From NCBI GenBank assembly GCA_018716105.1, contig DVKH01000034.1, forward strand, positions 52,090 through 116,089: a DNA stretch of 64,000 nt, read 5' to 3'. Below the pieces are notes generated by a model that worked only from the letters and a program-made list of their open reading frames with translations, made no database searches and was not told the origin of the DNA. The DNA is from Candidatus Fimivivens faecavium (GTDB lineage Bacteria; Bacillota; Clostridia; Oscillospirales; Ruminococcaceae). This document shows, piece after piece, positions 7,578 to 18,241 of this stretch; the stretch's first letter is position 1, and the number at the start of each line of letters is the position of its first letter. The position numbers and the translations under genes are program-made.

Positions 7578-9014
7578 TTAATAGGCTTTTCCCCAGATGA
7601 CCATTGTCTTCGCGGGCTTTCCGCAGACCGGGCAGACGTCGGAGAGCGTCTCCTGCTCAAACGGCATGCAGCGGGAGGAAAGCCCCGCCTCGTCCTTCAT
7701 CTTATCCTCGCAGGCTTCCTCGCCGCACCACATGGTTTTGATGAAGCCGGTCGGCCCGGCGGCGAGGCGTTTGACCTCGTCCATCGTCGCCGCGGTCCAG
7801 GTTTTTTCCTTCATGCGCTCCGCCGCGAGATCGTAGATTCCTCTGCGGACCTCTTCGAGCAGCTCCGGAATCCGGGCGGGCAGCTCCTCCACCGGGATAA
7901 AGCGCTTCTCGCGGTTGTGGCGGGTGACGACGACGCACTGGCCCTTTTCGATGTCCTTCGGGCCGTATTCAATCCGGAGCGGGACGCCCTTCATTTCGTA
8001 TTCAGCAAATTTCCAGCCTGGGGAGTTGTCGCTTTCGTCGATTTTGGCGCGGCAGACCTTTGAGACCGTCTCCCTGAGTTCCCGCGCCTTCTCGAGCACG
8101 CCCTCCTTGTGCTGGGCGACCGGGACGATCACCGCCTGAACCGGCGCGACGGCGGGGGGCAGGACCAGCCCGTTGTCGTCGCCGTGGGTCATGATAATCG
8201 CGCCGATGATCCGGGTCGACAAACCCCAGCTCGTCTGATGCGGGTACTGCGGCTTATTGTCCCGGCCCTGGAAGGTAATCTCGAACGCCCTGGCGAAGCC
8301 GTCGCCGAAGTAATGGGAGGTGCCGGACTGGAGGGCCTTCCCGTCGTGCATCATCGCCTCGATGGTATAGGTCCGCTCGGCCCCCGCGAATTTCTCCTTG
8401 TCGGTCTTGCGGCCCTTGATCACCGGGATCGCGAGGAATTCCTCACAGAGCCGGGCGTAAACCTCCAGCTGCTGCTCGGTCTCGCGCATCGCCTCTTCGG
8501 CGGTTTCGTGCATGGTGTGGCCCTCCTGCCACCAGAACTCGGCGGTTCTCAGGAACGGGCGGGTCGTCTTCTCCCAGCGCACCACCGAGCACCACTGGTT
8601 GTACAGAAGCGGAAGGTCGCGGTAGGAGCCGATCACCTTTTTAAAATGCTCGCAGAACAGCGTCTCGGAGGTCGGCCGCACGCAGAGCCGCTCTGAAAGC
8701 AGTTCTTCACCGCCGTGGGTCACCCAGGCGACCTCGGGGGCGAAGCCCTCGACATGGTCTTTCTCCTTCTGAAGAAGGCTCTCGGGGATGAACAGCGGCA
8801 TCATGACGTTTTCATGGCCCTTTTCCTTGAACATCCCGTCGAGCAGGCGCTGGATGTTCTCCCAGATCGCCGTTCCGTACGGCCGGACGATCATGCAGCC
8901 GCGCACCGACGAATAGTCGGCGAGGTCCGCCTTTCGAACGATGTCCGTATACCACTTGGCGAAGTCCACGTCCATCGGCGTGATCTCTTCGACCATCTTT
9001 TTATTGTCCGCCAT
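7578..9014 (-). CDS. proS: Prolyl-tRNA synthetase, archaeal/eukaryotic-type
   Basis: A class II synthetase charging tRNA-Pro. The length of 478 aa, absence of the bacterial editing insertion, and the C-terminal zinc-type domain ([21 protein letters not shown]) ending in WGKAY mark the short archaeal/eukaryotic type (ProS type 3), as in many Clostridia. Motif 2 ([24 protein letters not shown]) and motif 3 region are present. A consensus promoter at 9152-9180 drives it through a leader of about 130 nt with a hairpin. No T-box motif was found in the leader. Confidence 0.96.
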   Translation of the reverse strand: MADNKKMVEEITPMDVDFAKWYTDIVRKADLADYSSVRGCMIVRPYGTAIWENIQRLLDGMFKEKGHENVMMPLFIPESLLQKEKDHVEGFAPEVAWVTHGGEELLSERLCVRPTSETLFCEHFKKVIGSYRDLPLLYNQWCSVVRWEKTTRPFLRTAEFWWQEGHTMHETAEEAMRETEQQLEVYARLCEEFLAIPVIKGRKTDKEKFAGAERTYTIEAMMHDGKALQSGTSHYFGDGFARAFEITFQGRDNKPQYPHQTSWGLSTRIIGAIIMTHGDDNGLVLPPAVAPVQAVIVPVAQHKEGVLEKARELRETVSKVCRAKIDESDNSPGWKFAEYEMKGVPLRIEYGPKDIEKGQCVVVTRHNREKRFIPVEELPARIPELLEEVRRGIYDLAAERMKEKTWTAATMDEVKRLAAGPTGFIKTMWCGEEACEDKMKDEAGLSSRCMPFEQETLSDVCPVCGKPAKTMVIWGKAY

Positions 9015-9071
9015 CTCTTCACTGTTCCTTTCATCGGCCGGGGATTGACGCGCGCCGCACGCGGGGCGCCC

Positions 9072-9105
9072 GGCTGGACGCTCTCTCCTGCACGGCTGTC
9101 CAGCC
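9072..9105 (-). promoter_or_regulatory. Hairpin in proS leader
   Basis: GGCTGGAC pairs with GTCCAGCC across an 18-nt loop within the 5' untranslated region. It could affect proS expression, but it does not match a known riboswitch or T-box. Confidence 0.4.
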
Positions 9106-9151
9106 CCACGGAGGCCCTTTTGGGAAATTCCCTCGGGTTGACACAGTTTTT

Positions 9152-9180
9152 ATTATAATCGCCCCGTTTTTAAAATGCAA
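9152..9180 (-). promoter_or_regulatory. Sigma-A promoter of proS
   Basis: On the minus strand TTGCAT (9175-9180), a 17-bp spacer and TATAAT (9152-9157). Confidence 0.8.
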
Positions 9181-9206
9181 GTACGCGCCAGGTTTCGCAA
9201 AATGCA

Positions 9207-9243
9207 AAACAGGCCCGCAGAATTGGCTGCGGGCCCGCTGTTT
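9207..9243 (-). terminator. Terminator of acpP
   Basis: GGCCCGCAG and CTGCGGGCC form a stem with loop AATTGG (9221-9226). Minus-strand sequence after it is TGTTTTGCATTTT. It lies 20 nt after the acpP stop. Confidence 0.85.
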
Positions 9244-9262
9244 CGGAAAGGCGCCGGAGTTC

Positions 9263-9493
9263 TCACATCAGCTGGTCTTCAATGTATTTGACCACGTCGC
9301 CGACCGTTTTCATCCCTTCAATGGCCTCATCCGGGATTTCGGTGTCGAATTCATCCTCAAGATTCATCACAAGGTCCACGATGTCGAGGGAATCCGCGCC
9401 GAGATCGTCCACAATCTGGCTCTCCGGCGTGATCTGATCCTCCTCAAGATCGAGCTGTTCCGCAAGAATCGCTCTCACCTTTTCAAAAGTCAT
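9263..9493 (-). CDS. acpP: Acyl carrier protein
   Basis: A 76-aa acidic carrier for fatty acid synthesis. Ser35 in GADSLD is the 4'-phosphopantetheine attachment site, and [13 protein letters not shown] continues the recognition helix. A strong AAGGAGGAAA site precedes ATG 9493. It is monocistronic, with its own promoter (9618-9646) and terminator, unlike the usual plsX-acpP-rnc arrangement, so it may be a second or a relocated ACP. Confidence 0.95.
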   Translation of the reverse strand: MTFEKVRAILAEQLDLEEDQITPESQIVDDLGADSLDIVDLVMNLEDEFDTEIPDEAIEGMKTVGDVVKYIEDQLM

Positions 9494-9617
9494 CTTATTT
9501 CCTCCTTAGGATCATTCTTTCAGGAAACCCGGCCGCCGTCCGGCGTCTCCCGCCTCAAAATCCCCCGAAAGACGGCGAAACGCCGCCTATTGGCTCCCCG
9601 GGTCTGTTACGAAGATT

Positions 9618-9646
9618 ATCATAGCGGTTTTCCGCTGGATTGGCAA
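9618..9646 (-). promoter_or_regulatory. Sigma-A promoter of acpP
   Basis: On the minus strand TTGCCA (9641-9646), a 17-bp spacer and TATGAT (9618-9623). Confidence 0.75.
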
Positions 9647-9939
9647 GTGATATTTTCCTGTTTTTTTGACTGATTTTAGCTTAATGAAAATTATTATTTT
9701 CATTTCTTTCGGCGGTTCTGTTCTTGATTATGTTTCCAGTTGATGGATTTATACATGTCGGCTTCGTTTTTTTCAAAGACGGAACCGCAATTGACCGGGC
9801 TGTCGCGGCAGCGCGGCCGGTTGAAAATACGTTTGCCAGTTCAAAAAGCCGGGCGCCCGGCTGATCCAAGAAGGATTCGGGCGGCGTTCAACCGGGAAAG
9901 GGGAGGGGAGAAGGTTCCGTTTCCCGGATCCCCCCTCAT
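9647..9939. other. Gene-free stretch between acpP promoter and ABC pseudogene
   Basis: There is an AT-rich part to about 9770, then GC-rich sequence. One minus-strand frame (LDQPGARLFELANVF) faintly recalls the Walker B and D-loop part of an ABC ATPase and may be further debris of the pseudogene upstream of it. Nothing intact is seen. Confidence 0.35.
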
Positions 9940-10309
9940 ACAGCCGCCCGTCGATGGTCTGGGCGCAGCGGCAGAAGAGGCATCGCCGCATTCTGCAGGA
10001 TGCTCTAGCGGGGGATCAGTTGATGGCGTTGGGACACAAAGCCGATCTCACGGTTGCGAACCCGCGTCAGCCCGGCCTCCTTCATCCGGCGCGCCGCCTG
10101 CCGTTGAGGTAATACGCGCCGTTGCCGAAGCGGTCCGTGCAGCCGATGATGTTCATCAGCGTGGATTTCCAAGAGCCGGACGGGCCGAGAATCGCCAGAA
10201 ACTCGCCTTTCAGCGCCTTCAGGGAGATATCTTATAATACTATCTGTGATTCATGACTAAGTTGATACGATTTGTTAATCAATTGAATCTCGATGACCGC
10301 CTGTTCCAT
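9940..10309 (-). pseudogene. Decayed ABC transporter ATP-binding protein (MacB/LolD/Bce type)
   Basis: From ATG 10309 (GGAGG upstream) the frame reads MEQAVIEIQLINKSYQLSHE, then an in-frame TAA, then DISLKALKGEFLAILGPSG and SWKSTLMNII. The Walker A glycine of GSGKST has become tryptophan. After YYLNG the frame is lost, and NREIGFVSQ (Q-loop) appears in another frame, followed by IPR, a TAG stop and SILQNAAMPLL. It is the remains of a peptide-exporting ABC ATPase placed 3' of the two-component genes, the usual position for a sensed transporter. No permease gene follows. Confidence 0.85.
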
Positions 10310-10378
10310 CGCTTCCTCCAACCCGAAAACCATCCAATTTCCCTGACCGCCAGCCCACCCGCCCGGGCCTTGTTCGTT

Positions 10379-11785
10379 TTATTGCCCCGCTTTGGGGAGG
10401 GAAAACCAGAAGCGGCTTCCCATGCCGGGCTCGCTCTCAACGCCGTAAGGAAAACCCTGCTTCATCAGCGCGCCGCGGACGATGGAGAGGCCCAAACCGC
10501 TCCCGGCGACCGGGCGCTGGTGCGTATTCCGGCTGCGGTAATACCGTTCCCAGATCAGCGCCTGCTCCTCTTTTGGGATTCCGGCGCCGCTGTCGCAGAT
10601 CTCCACCCGGAACCGCTCCCGCTCCGTTTTTACGCGCACCGTGACTTTGCGGTCTTCGCCGGTGTAGTTGATCGCGTTGGAAACGAGATTATAAAGGACC
10701 TGGGAAATGCTTCTCCGGTCGGCCTCGACCGGGAAGGGGCCTTCGCCCTCCAATAGGATCTGATAGTCGGGGCAGAGCTGGGAAAACCGCTCGACGATCG
10801 TTGTAATCTCCTCGCTCAGATCAAACCGCTCGGGAACCATCTCGCGTTCCGCCTCCTCGTCCCGCGACACCCGGATGAGGTCGCCGACCAGCGCGGTCAG
10901 GCGGTCGGCCTCAGAGATGATCACCTCGAGCTGCCCGTCGCGCTTTTCAGGATCGTTTCCGGTCACGTCGCGGATGAGTTCGGCGTAAGCCTTGATCATG
11001 GTCAGCGGGGTTTTGAGGTCGTGCGAAACATTTGCGACCAGTTCCCGGCGGAGTTCTTCCACCCGCGAGAGCCCCTCCGCCGCAAAGTTCAGCGTTCCGG
11101 CGAGCTGCTCCATCTCCTCGATGCCGTCTCCCTCAAAGTCTGCGCGGTAGTCACCCTCGGCAAGGCGTTTTGCCCGGCTGTTGATCCGCTTGATCGGCCG
11201 CGTCAGCCTTCGCCCGACCAAACCGGAGATCAGGATCGCAACCACCACCAGGATTGCCGTCAGCATGCCGAGCTGATTTTCTAACAGATCCTGCGTCGCG
11301 CCGATCGGGGAGATGGTCCCGTTTAAAATCAGCGTGATCCGCCCGCCGTCTGCACCGGCCGCGTTTTGGGCGTAGATCAGCGCCTGATTGGGAAATTTGA
11401 AGTGCCGGTCCTCGACAATCTCGACCACTTTTTGTTCCTCTCCGGCCAGCACCGGCAGAAGGGTGTCCTCGATGGTGCGGATTGCGCTGGTGTGGATGAG
11501 GCAGGACCGGCCGAGCATATCAATCGAATACTGCTCGCGCCCATCCTCGCCGAGGATCAGGATGCACATGTGGTTGTCAAACGCCATCCGGTCGAGATAG
11601 GAAGAAAAGTCCTCGTCCCCGACATGGGAGAGGATCTGCGTCCCCGCGCGGATGATGCTCGCCTTTTTCATCTGCTGGTAATAGGTGTTGAGAAATACGA
11701 TCTGGAACGCCCACAGAAGCAGGATGATCAGCGCGGTGTAAAGGAGCATGCTGTTGCGGATGCTCCGCGATATGCTTTTTTTCAA
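10379..11785 (-). CDS. Sensor histidine kinase
   Basis: A 468-aa membrane kinase. TM1 at residues 13-33, an extracytoplasmic sensor of about 135 aa, TM2 at 172-191, then HAMP (RRLTRPIKRINSRAKRLAEG), HisKA with the phospho-accepting His255 (NVSHDLKTP), and HATPase with N box (NLVSNAINYT), G1 (DSGAGIP) and G2 (GSGLGLSIV). The start is TTG 11785. It pairs with the response regulator 13 nt upstream. The adjacent ABC transporter is a pseudogene, so the original output or stress ligand may be lost. Ligand unknown. Confidence 0.93.
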   Translation of the reverse strand: MKKSISRSIRNSMLLYTALIILLLWAFQIVFLNTYYQQMKKASIIRAGTQILSHVGDEDFSSYLDRMAFDNHMCILILGEDGREQYSIDMLGRSCLIHTSAIRTIEDTLLPVLAGEEQKVVEIVEDRHFKFPNQALIYAQNAAGADGGRITLILNGTISPIGATQDLLENQLGMLTAILVVVAILISGLVGRRLTRPIKRINSRAKRLAEGDYRADFEGDGIEEMEQLAGTLNFAAEGLSRVEELRRELVANVSHDLKTPLTMIKAYAELIRDVTGNDPEKRDGQLEVIISEADRLTALVGDLIRVSRDEEAEREMVPERFDLSEEITTIVERFSQLCPDYQILLEGEGPFPVEADRRSISQVLYNLVSNAINYTGEDRKVTVRVKTERERFRVEICDSGAGIPKEEQALIWERYYRSRNTHQRPVAGSGLGLSIVRGALMKQGFPYGVESEPGMGSRFWFSLPKAGQ

Positions 11786-11798
11786 CTGGAAACAGCCC

Positions 11799-12467
11799 CT
11801 ACGCTTCGAATTTATAGCCCATTGAACGGAGGGTGACGATAAATTTCCGGTATGGGCCGAGATTTGCCCTTAGCATTTTGATATGTGTATCCAGCGTCCG
11901 GTCGTCGCCGTAATAATCGTATCCCCACACTTCGGTGATCAGTTTTTCCCGGCTCATAGCGATCCCGCGGTTTTCCACGAGGAAAAACAGAAGGTCGTAC
12001 TCCTTTGGGGTGAGCTGGGCTGGCGCTCCGTCGACGCTCACATTGCGGCCGGGGATATCGATTTTAAGCCCTTCAAACACAAGTTCTTCTTTCTTTTTTT
12101 CGCCGCCGCCCGCCCGCGCGAGCACCGCGCTGATCCGCGCCATCAACTCCTTCGGCGAAAAGGGCTTTACGACATAGTCGTCGATGCCGAGTTCGAACCC
12201 GAAGAGCTTATCATATTCCTCGCCGCGGGCGGAGAGCATGATCACCGGGACCTGTGAGAACTTTCGCAGCTCTTTGCAGGCGGTAAACCCGTCCACCTTG
12301 GGCATCATGATATCCAAAATTACCAGATCGAAATTTTCCTCCCGGCACCGCACGACGGCCTCGGATCCGTCGCTCGCCTCCGCAACCTCATGACCCGAAA
12401 ACTCGCCGTATTCCCGGACGACAAACCGGATCTTTTCCTCATCGTCAACAATTAGGATCTTCGCCAT
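11799..12467 (-). CDS. Response regulator, OmpR/PhoB family
   Basis: A 222-aa regulator. The receiver domain has the acidic pair DDE (residues 8-10), phospho-acceptor Asp52 (LVILDIMMP) and the conserved Lys in VVKPFSP. A winged-helix output domain follows (LTPKEYDLLFFLVENRG, RTLDTHIKMLR). ATG 12467 gives the family N-terminus MAKILIVDDE; the longer frame adds non-homologous residues. It is cotranscribed with the kinase. An inverted repeat upstream (12527-12555) may be its autoregulatory site. Confidence 0.95.
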   Translation of the reverse strand: MAKILIVDDEEKIRFVVREYGEFSGHEVAEASDGSEAVVRCREENFDLVILDIMMPKVDGFTACKELRKFSQVPVIMLSARGEEYDKLFGFELGIDDYVVKPFSPKELMARISAVLARAGGGEKKKEELVFEGLKIDIPGRNVSVDGAPAQLTPKEYDLLFFLVENRGIAMSREKLITEVWGYDYYGDDRTLDTHIKMLRANLGPYRKFIVTLRSMGYKFEA

Positions 12468-12526
12468 CCCCCATAACCCCTTCCGTTTTCTTACTGCCGC
12501 CGCTTGCCGCAAACTGTTTTCTTATT

Positions 12527-12555
12527 TTCACATAAAGCTGTGATATTTATGTGAA
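12527..12555. promoter_or_regulatory. Perfect inverted repeat upstream of response regulator
   Basis: TTCACATAAA and TTTATGTGAA are exact reverse complements separated by 9 bp, 60 bp upstream of the regulator start. A binding site for the response regulator itself is likely but unproven; OmpR-type proteins more often bind direct repeats. Confidence 0.5.
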
Positions 12556-12592
12556 CGCCGGATGCAAAAAGGGAAAAGAAATCTGCAGAAGC

Positions 12593-12608
12593 TGTTTCAC
12601 GTGAAACA
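12593..12608. promoter_or_regulatory. parS centromere site 1
   Basis: TGTTTCACGTGAAACA is an exact match to the 16-bp ParB/Spo0J binding site known from Bacillus and most bacteria. It lies downstream of gyrA. parA and parB are at 34.2-36.1 kb. Confidence 0.95.
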
Positions 12609-12753
12609 CCCCGAGCATAAACGGAGATTGGAGAGGGGAGCGGCCAGGTGCCGCAGATGAGAGCAGCCGCCCTGACCTGTTCCATATGGGCGGCCGTGGA
12701 GGGCGCTCGCCGGGCGGACCCGCGCAATTGGTAAGAACGCCTGCCAAAGCAAA

Positions 12754-12785
12754 AGCCGCAGGAAGCGTTTCCCGCGGCTTTTTGG
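12754..12785 (-). terminator. Terminator of gyrA
   Basis: GCCGC(A/G)GGAA arms around CGC form a stem on the minus strand, flanked by A-runs and T-runs on both sides, just after the gyrA stop. Confidence 0.75.
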
Positions 12786-12789
12786 TTCT

Positions 12790-15297
12790 TCATTCCTGGC
12801 TGTCGCTGCATTCGGTTTCGACGCCGTTTTCTTCGGCATCTTCCTGCGCCTGGGGCTCGTCCCCGGTTTCCTCGCTGGGGGCGATGGCCAGCGTCACCAC
12901 ACGGCTTCCCTCCGCGATGCGCATCACGCGCACGCCGCCGCCATAACGGGATTGTTTTGTGACCTCGCCCGCGGCGATCCGAATGATCACGCCGTCGTCG
13001 GTGATCATGACAATATCGTCGCCGTCGCCGGCCATCCGCACCCCGGCAACCGGCCCGTTCTTGTCGGTATAGTAGTTGCGGATGCCTTTTCCGCCGCGCG
13101 TCTGAAGCCGGTACTGATCAAAGTCGGTGCGCCTTCCGAGCCCGGATTCCGATACGGTCAGGAGGGCGCCCTCATTCGCGACAATCGCCGCGCCGACCAC
13201 CTCGTCTCCTTCTTCCAGCGAAATCGCCTTGACGCCGCGGGCGGTTCTGCCGAGTTCCCGTGCGTCGGTTTCCGAAAACCGGATCGCAAGCCCCTGCCTG
13301 GTCGCGACGACCAACTGTTGGTCGCCTCCGGTCATCAGGACCCAGCCGAGCTGATCCCCCTCGTCGAGGTTAATTGCAATCAGGCCGGATTTCCGCACGT
13401 TTTTGAAGGAGGAGAGGTCGGTCCGCTTGATGATGCCGTTTTTGGTGATCATCGAGAGGTATTTGCCCTCTTCGAACTCCCCGACCCGTATGGTTGAGGT
13501 GACCGTCTCTCCCTTTTCGAGAGGCAGGAGGTTGACGATGTTGACGCCCTTCCAGGAGCGCGACCCTTCGCCGATCTCATAGCCTTTGAGCCGGTAAACC
13601 CGGCCTGCGCTGGTGAAGAAGAGGATATAATCGTGGCTCGAGCAGATGAAGAGATTCGAGACGAAGTCCTCTTCGCGCTGGGTGAGGCCCGAAATCCCGC
13701 GTCCGCCGCGCCGCTGAGTCCGATAGGTGTCCATCGGCATCCGCTTGATATAGCCGAAGTGGGTGAGGGTGATTACGCAGTCTTCGACCGGGATCAGGTC
13801 CTCGATGTCCACTTCGCCGGATACCATCGCGATCTCGGTCCGGCGGGCGTCGCCGAATTTCTCGCGGTAAACGGAAATTTCATCCTTGATGATGGCCAGA
13901 ACTTTTTTCTCGTCCGCGAGGATCTCGCGCCAATTCTGGATCTTCTCTTGAAGCTCGTTGAGTTCGCCGGTGATCTTTTTGATTTCAAGTCCGGCCAACT
14001 GGCCGAGGCGGAAGGCGACAATCGCCGCCGCCTGCGGGTCGTCAAAGCCGAACTTCTCCATAATCGCCGTTTTCGCTTCCGCCTGTCCGCCCTTGCAGGC
14101 GCGGATGGCCGCGATGATTTCATCGACAATGTCGATCGCGCGGGAAAGCCCCTCGAGGATATGCGCGCGCTCCTCCGCCCTGCGAAGGTCGTAGCGGGTC
14201 CGGCGCACAATGATCTCTTCCTGGAATCTGAGATAGTGCTGGAGGATTTCCTTCAGCGACATAATCTTCGGCTCGCCGTTTACCAGCGCGAGCATGATCA
14301 CGCCGAAGGTATCCTGAAGCTGGCTGAAGGTATAGAGCTGGTTGAGGACGACGGCGGCGTTTGCCTCGCGCTTGAGTTCAATCACGATCCGCATGCCGTC
14401 GCGGTCGGATTCATCCCGAAGATCGCTGATCATCTCGATCCGCTTTTCCTTGACAAGATCGGCGATGCTCTCAATCAGACGCGCTTTGTTGACGCCGTAG
14501 GGGATTTCGGTGACAACCAGCCGCTCGCGGCCGTTTTTCATCTCTTCGATCTCGACCCTGGCCCGGACCTGAAGCCTTCCGCGGCCGGTCGCGTAGGCGG
14601 CCCGGATGCCGGAGCGGCCCATGATGATTCCGCCGGTCGGGAAATCCGGGCCTTTGATATGTTCCATTAGCTGATCGAGCGTTGCGTCCGGATTGTCGAT
14701 CAGGCAGCAGACCCCGTCGATGACCTCGCGCATGTTGTGAGGCGGGATGTTGGTGGCCATGCCCACCGCGATCCCGGTTGAACCGTTCACCAGCAGGCTG
14801 GGAAACCGGGAGGGGAGAACCGACGGTTCTTTGAGGCGGTCGTCGAAGTTTGGGACAAAATCGACCGTCTCCTTATCGATATCCTGCACCATCGCCATCG
14901 CGGCCTTGCTCATCCGGGCCTCGGTATAGCGGTAGGCCGCTGCCGGGTCGCCGTCCACCGAACCGAAATTTCCGTGGCCGTCAATCAGAGGATAGCGCAG
15001 CGAAAAATCCTGCGCCATCCGGACCATCGCGTCATAGACCGATGCGTCCCCGTGCGGATGATAACGCCCGAGCACCGAGCCGACCGTGTCGGCGGCTTTC
15101 CGATAGGCTTTATCGGGAAACAGCCCGTTTTCAAACAGCGTGTATAGGATCCGGCGATGCACCGGTTTCAGGCCGTCCCGCACGTCGGGCAGCGCTCTGC
15201 CGACGATGACCGCCATCGAGTACGCGATATAGGATTTTTTCATTTCGCTTTCGATGTCGACCGGGATCAGCCTTCCCTGGTTCAGTTCCTCATCCAT
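12790..15297 (-). CDS. gyrA: DNA gyrase subunit A
   Basis: The breakage-reunion subunit of gyrase, 835 aa. Catalytic Tyr124 is in YRYTEAR. Six beta-pinwheel repeats follow, with the GyrA box QRRGGRG. In the quinolone-determining segment [11 protein letters not shown], the position equivalent to E. coli Ser83 is alanine. ATG 15297 is chosen because AAAGG sits 6 nt upstream; GTG 15306 is the alternative. Placed near gyrB in the origin region as in Firmicutes, but with a YcxB-like gene between. parS sites lie on both sides of the gene. Confidence 0.97.
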   Translation of the reverse strand: MDEELNQGRLIPVDIESEMKKSYIAYSMAVIVGRALPDVRDGLKPVHRRILYTLFENGLFPDKAYRKAADTVGSVLGRYHPHGDASVYDAMVRMAQDFSLRYPLIDGHGNFGSVDGDPAAAYRYTEARMSKAAMAMVQDIDKETVDFVPNFDDRLKEPSVLPSRFPSLLVNGSTGIAVGMATNIPPHNMREVIDGVCCLIDNPDATLDQLMEHIKGPDFPTGGIIMGRSGIRAAYATGRGRLQVRARVEIEEMKNGRERLVVTEIPYGVNKARLIESIADLVKEKRIEMISDLRDESDRDGMRIVIELKREANAAVVLNQLYTFSQLQDTFGVIMLALVNGEPKIMSLKEILQHYLRFQEEIIVRRTRYDLRRAEERAHILEGLSRAIDIVDEIIAAIRACKGGQAEAKTAIMEKFGFDDPQAAAIVAFRLGQLAGLEIKKITGELNELQEKIQNWREILADEKKVLAIIKDEISVYREKFGDARRTEIAMVSGEVDIEDLIPVEDCVITLTHFGYIKRMPMDTYRTQRRGGRGISGLTQREEDFVSNLFICSSHDYILFFTSAGRVYRLKGYEIGEGSRSWKGVNIVNLLPLEKGETVTSTIRVGEFEEGKYLSMITKNGIIKRTDLSSFKNVRKSGLIAINLDEGDQLGWVLMTGGDQQLVVATRQGLAIRFSETDARELGRTARGVKAISLEEGDEVVGAAIVANEGALLTVSESGLGRRTDFDQYRLQTRGGKGIRNYYTDKNGPVAGVRMAGDGDDIVMITDDGVIIRIAAGEVTKQSRYGGGVRVMRIAEGSRVVTLAIAPSEETGDEPQAQEDAEENGVETECSDSQE

Positions 15298-15359
15298 CTG
15301 GTTCACCTTTCCATTGAGAATCGATTTCGTCAGTTTATGCAGCCTGTTTTGCCGCGCTT

Positions 15360-15375
15360 TGTTTCACGTGAAACA
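15360..15375. promoter_or_regulatory. parS centromere site 2
   Basis: A second exact TGTTTCACGTGAAACA, in the gap between the YcxB-like gene and gyrA, 2767 bp from the first. The two sites bracket gyrA. Confidence 0.95.
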
Positions 15376-15384
15376 GCTTTTGCC

Positions 15385-15915
15385 TTACACCACGATCAGC
15401 GCGCGGAGATCCTCCGCCTCGAGCGCTTCCCGGCAAACCTCAAACTGCTCGCCGAGTTCGGAAGCGGGAAGAACCGCCGTGACCTCCTTGGTGGTCAGCA
15501 CGAGATACTCCTTGTTCGCCGTCATTGTCAGCATTCCATAAGGAAACAGCGTTTTTGAATGGTCGAGGCCGCGGACGCCGTTTCGCTCGAAGGACAACGT
15601 GAAATCACAGCCGTTGAGTTTATCGTAATTTTTTCCGGCCGCGCTTTTAAGCTGTTTTGGAAAGATCACGCGGTAAAACGAAAAAGAAAAAAATCCAAGC
15701 CCCATCATCAGCGCGGTCAGAATATAGTAAATCCAGTTGGTCTGCTTCATCCAGACGCCGACGCCGAGCATCGCGACGCCGAGCACCAGTTCGCTCAGTC
15801 CGTTGCGCACGGCTTTCTGTTCGCCCGGGGATCGGACCGCCCGGGTGGCGAGAAGCGACCCCTTTACATAATCCTCCCGCTTGAGCCGGTATGACACCGT
15901 CAGTTTTTGTTCCAT
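15385..15915 (-). CDS. YcxB-like membrane protein
   Basis: A 176-aa protein with a basic N-terminus, two adjacent hydrophobic segments (about residues 42-56 and 60-83) and a C-terminal soluble domain (LNGCDFTLSFERNGV through LVLTTKEVTAVLP). This resembles the YcxB/PH-like family of unknown function. ATG 15915 has AGGAG upstream. It lies 12 nt after gyrB and 87 nt before gyrA, so it probably shares the gyrB transcript. Confidence 0.7.
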   Translation of the reverse strand: MEQKLTVSYRLKREDYVKGSLLATRAVRSPGEQKAVRNGLSELVLGVAMLGVGVWMKQTNWIYYILTALMMGLGFFSFSFYRVIFPKQLKSAAGKNYDKLNGCDFTLSFERNGVRGLDHSKTLFPYGMLTMTANKEYLVLTTKEVTAVLPASELGEQFEVCREALEAEDLRALIVV

Positions 15916-15927
15916 TCCTGGTTTCTC

Positions 15928-17886
<1,959 letters not shown>

Positions 17887-17947
17887 TCATCCTCGCCCCG
17901 GTGCTGCGTCTTCGCGCCGGCGAACACACTGTTCTTAGTATGGGCTG

Positions 17948-18217
17948 TTAAACATTGGAAATATCATCGATAAAACCGGCTCGTTTTTTCAGCGTCGCCG
18001 ACGAAATCTGAGAAACATAGACCCTCATCCCCTCCGCGCTGTCGCAGAGCACAAAGCTCTTGGGCAGCTCATTGGACACAGAAGTCACCAGAAGATCCCG
18101 TTCCGCGCGGGCAAGAAAATCCCGCGTGATCTTTCCAATGGAAGTTTTCTCCAGATCAAAGATGCCGACAATATCGTCGAGCCGGATCACCGTATCCTGT
18201 CCGAGATGAAGATACAT
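17948..18217 (-). CDS. remB: Extracellular matrix regulator RemB-like (DUF370)
   Basis: An 89-aa protein of the DUF370 / YaaB family. MYLHLGQDTVIRLDDIVGIFDLE is characteristic, and the position between recF and gyrB matches yaaB (remB) in Bacillus. In B. subtilis it influences matrix genes; the role in Clostridia is not established. 24 nt separate it from recF. Confidence 0.88.
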   Translation of the reverse strand: MYLHLGQDTVIRLDDIVGIFDLEKTSIGKITRDFLARAERDLLVTSVSNELPKSFVLCDSAEGMRVYVSQISSATLKKRAGFIDDISNV

Positions 18218-18241
18218 AACTTCCCCCCAAGTCGCTTTTTT

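Noticed and set aside
9015..9151. T-box leader for proS
   Set aside because: The leader is too short and lacks the AGGGTGGnACCGCG motif; only a simple hairpin is seen.
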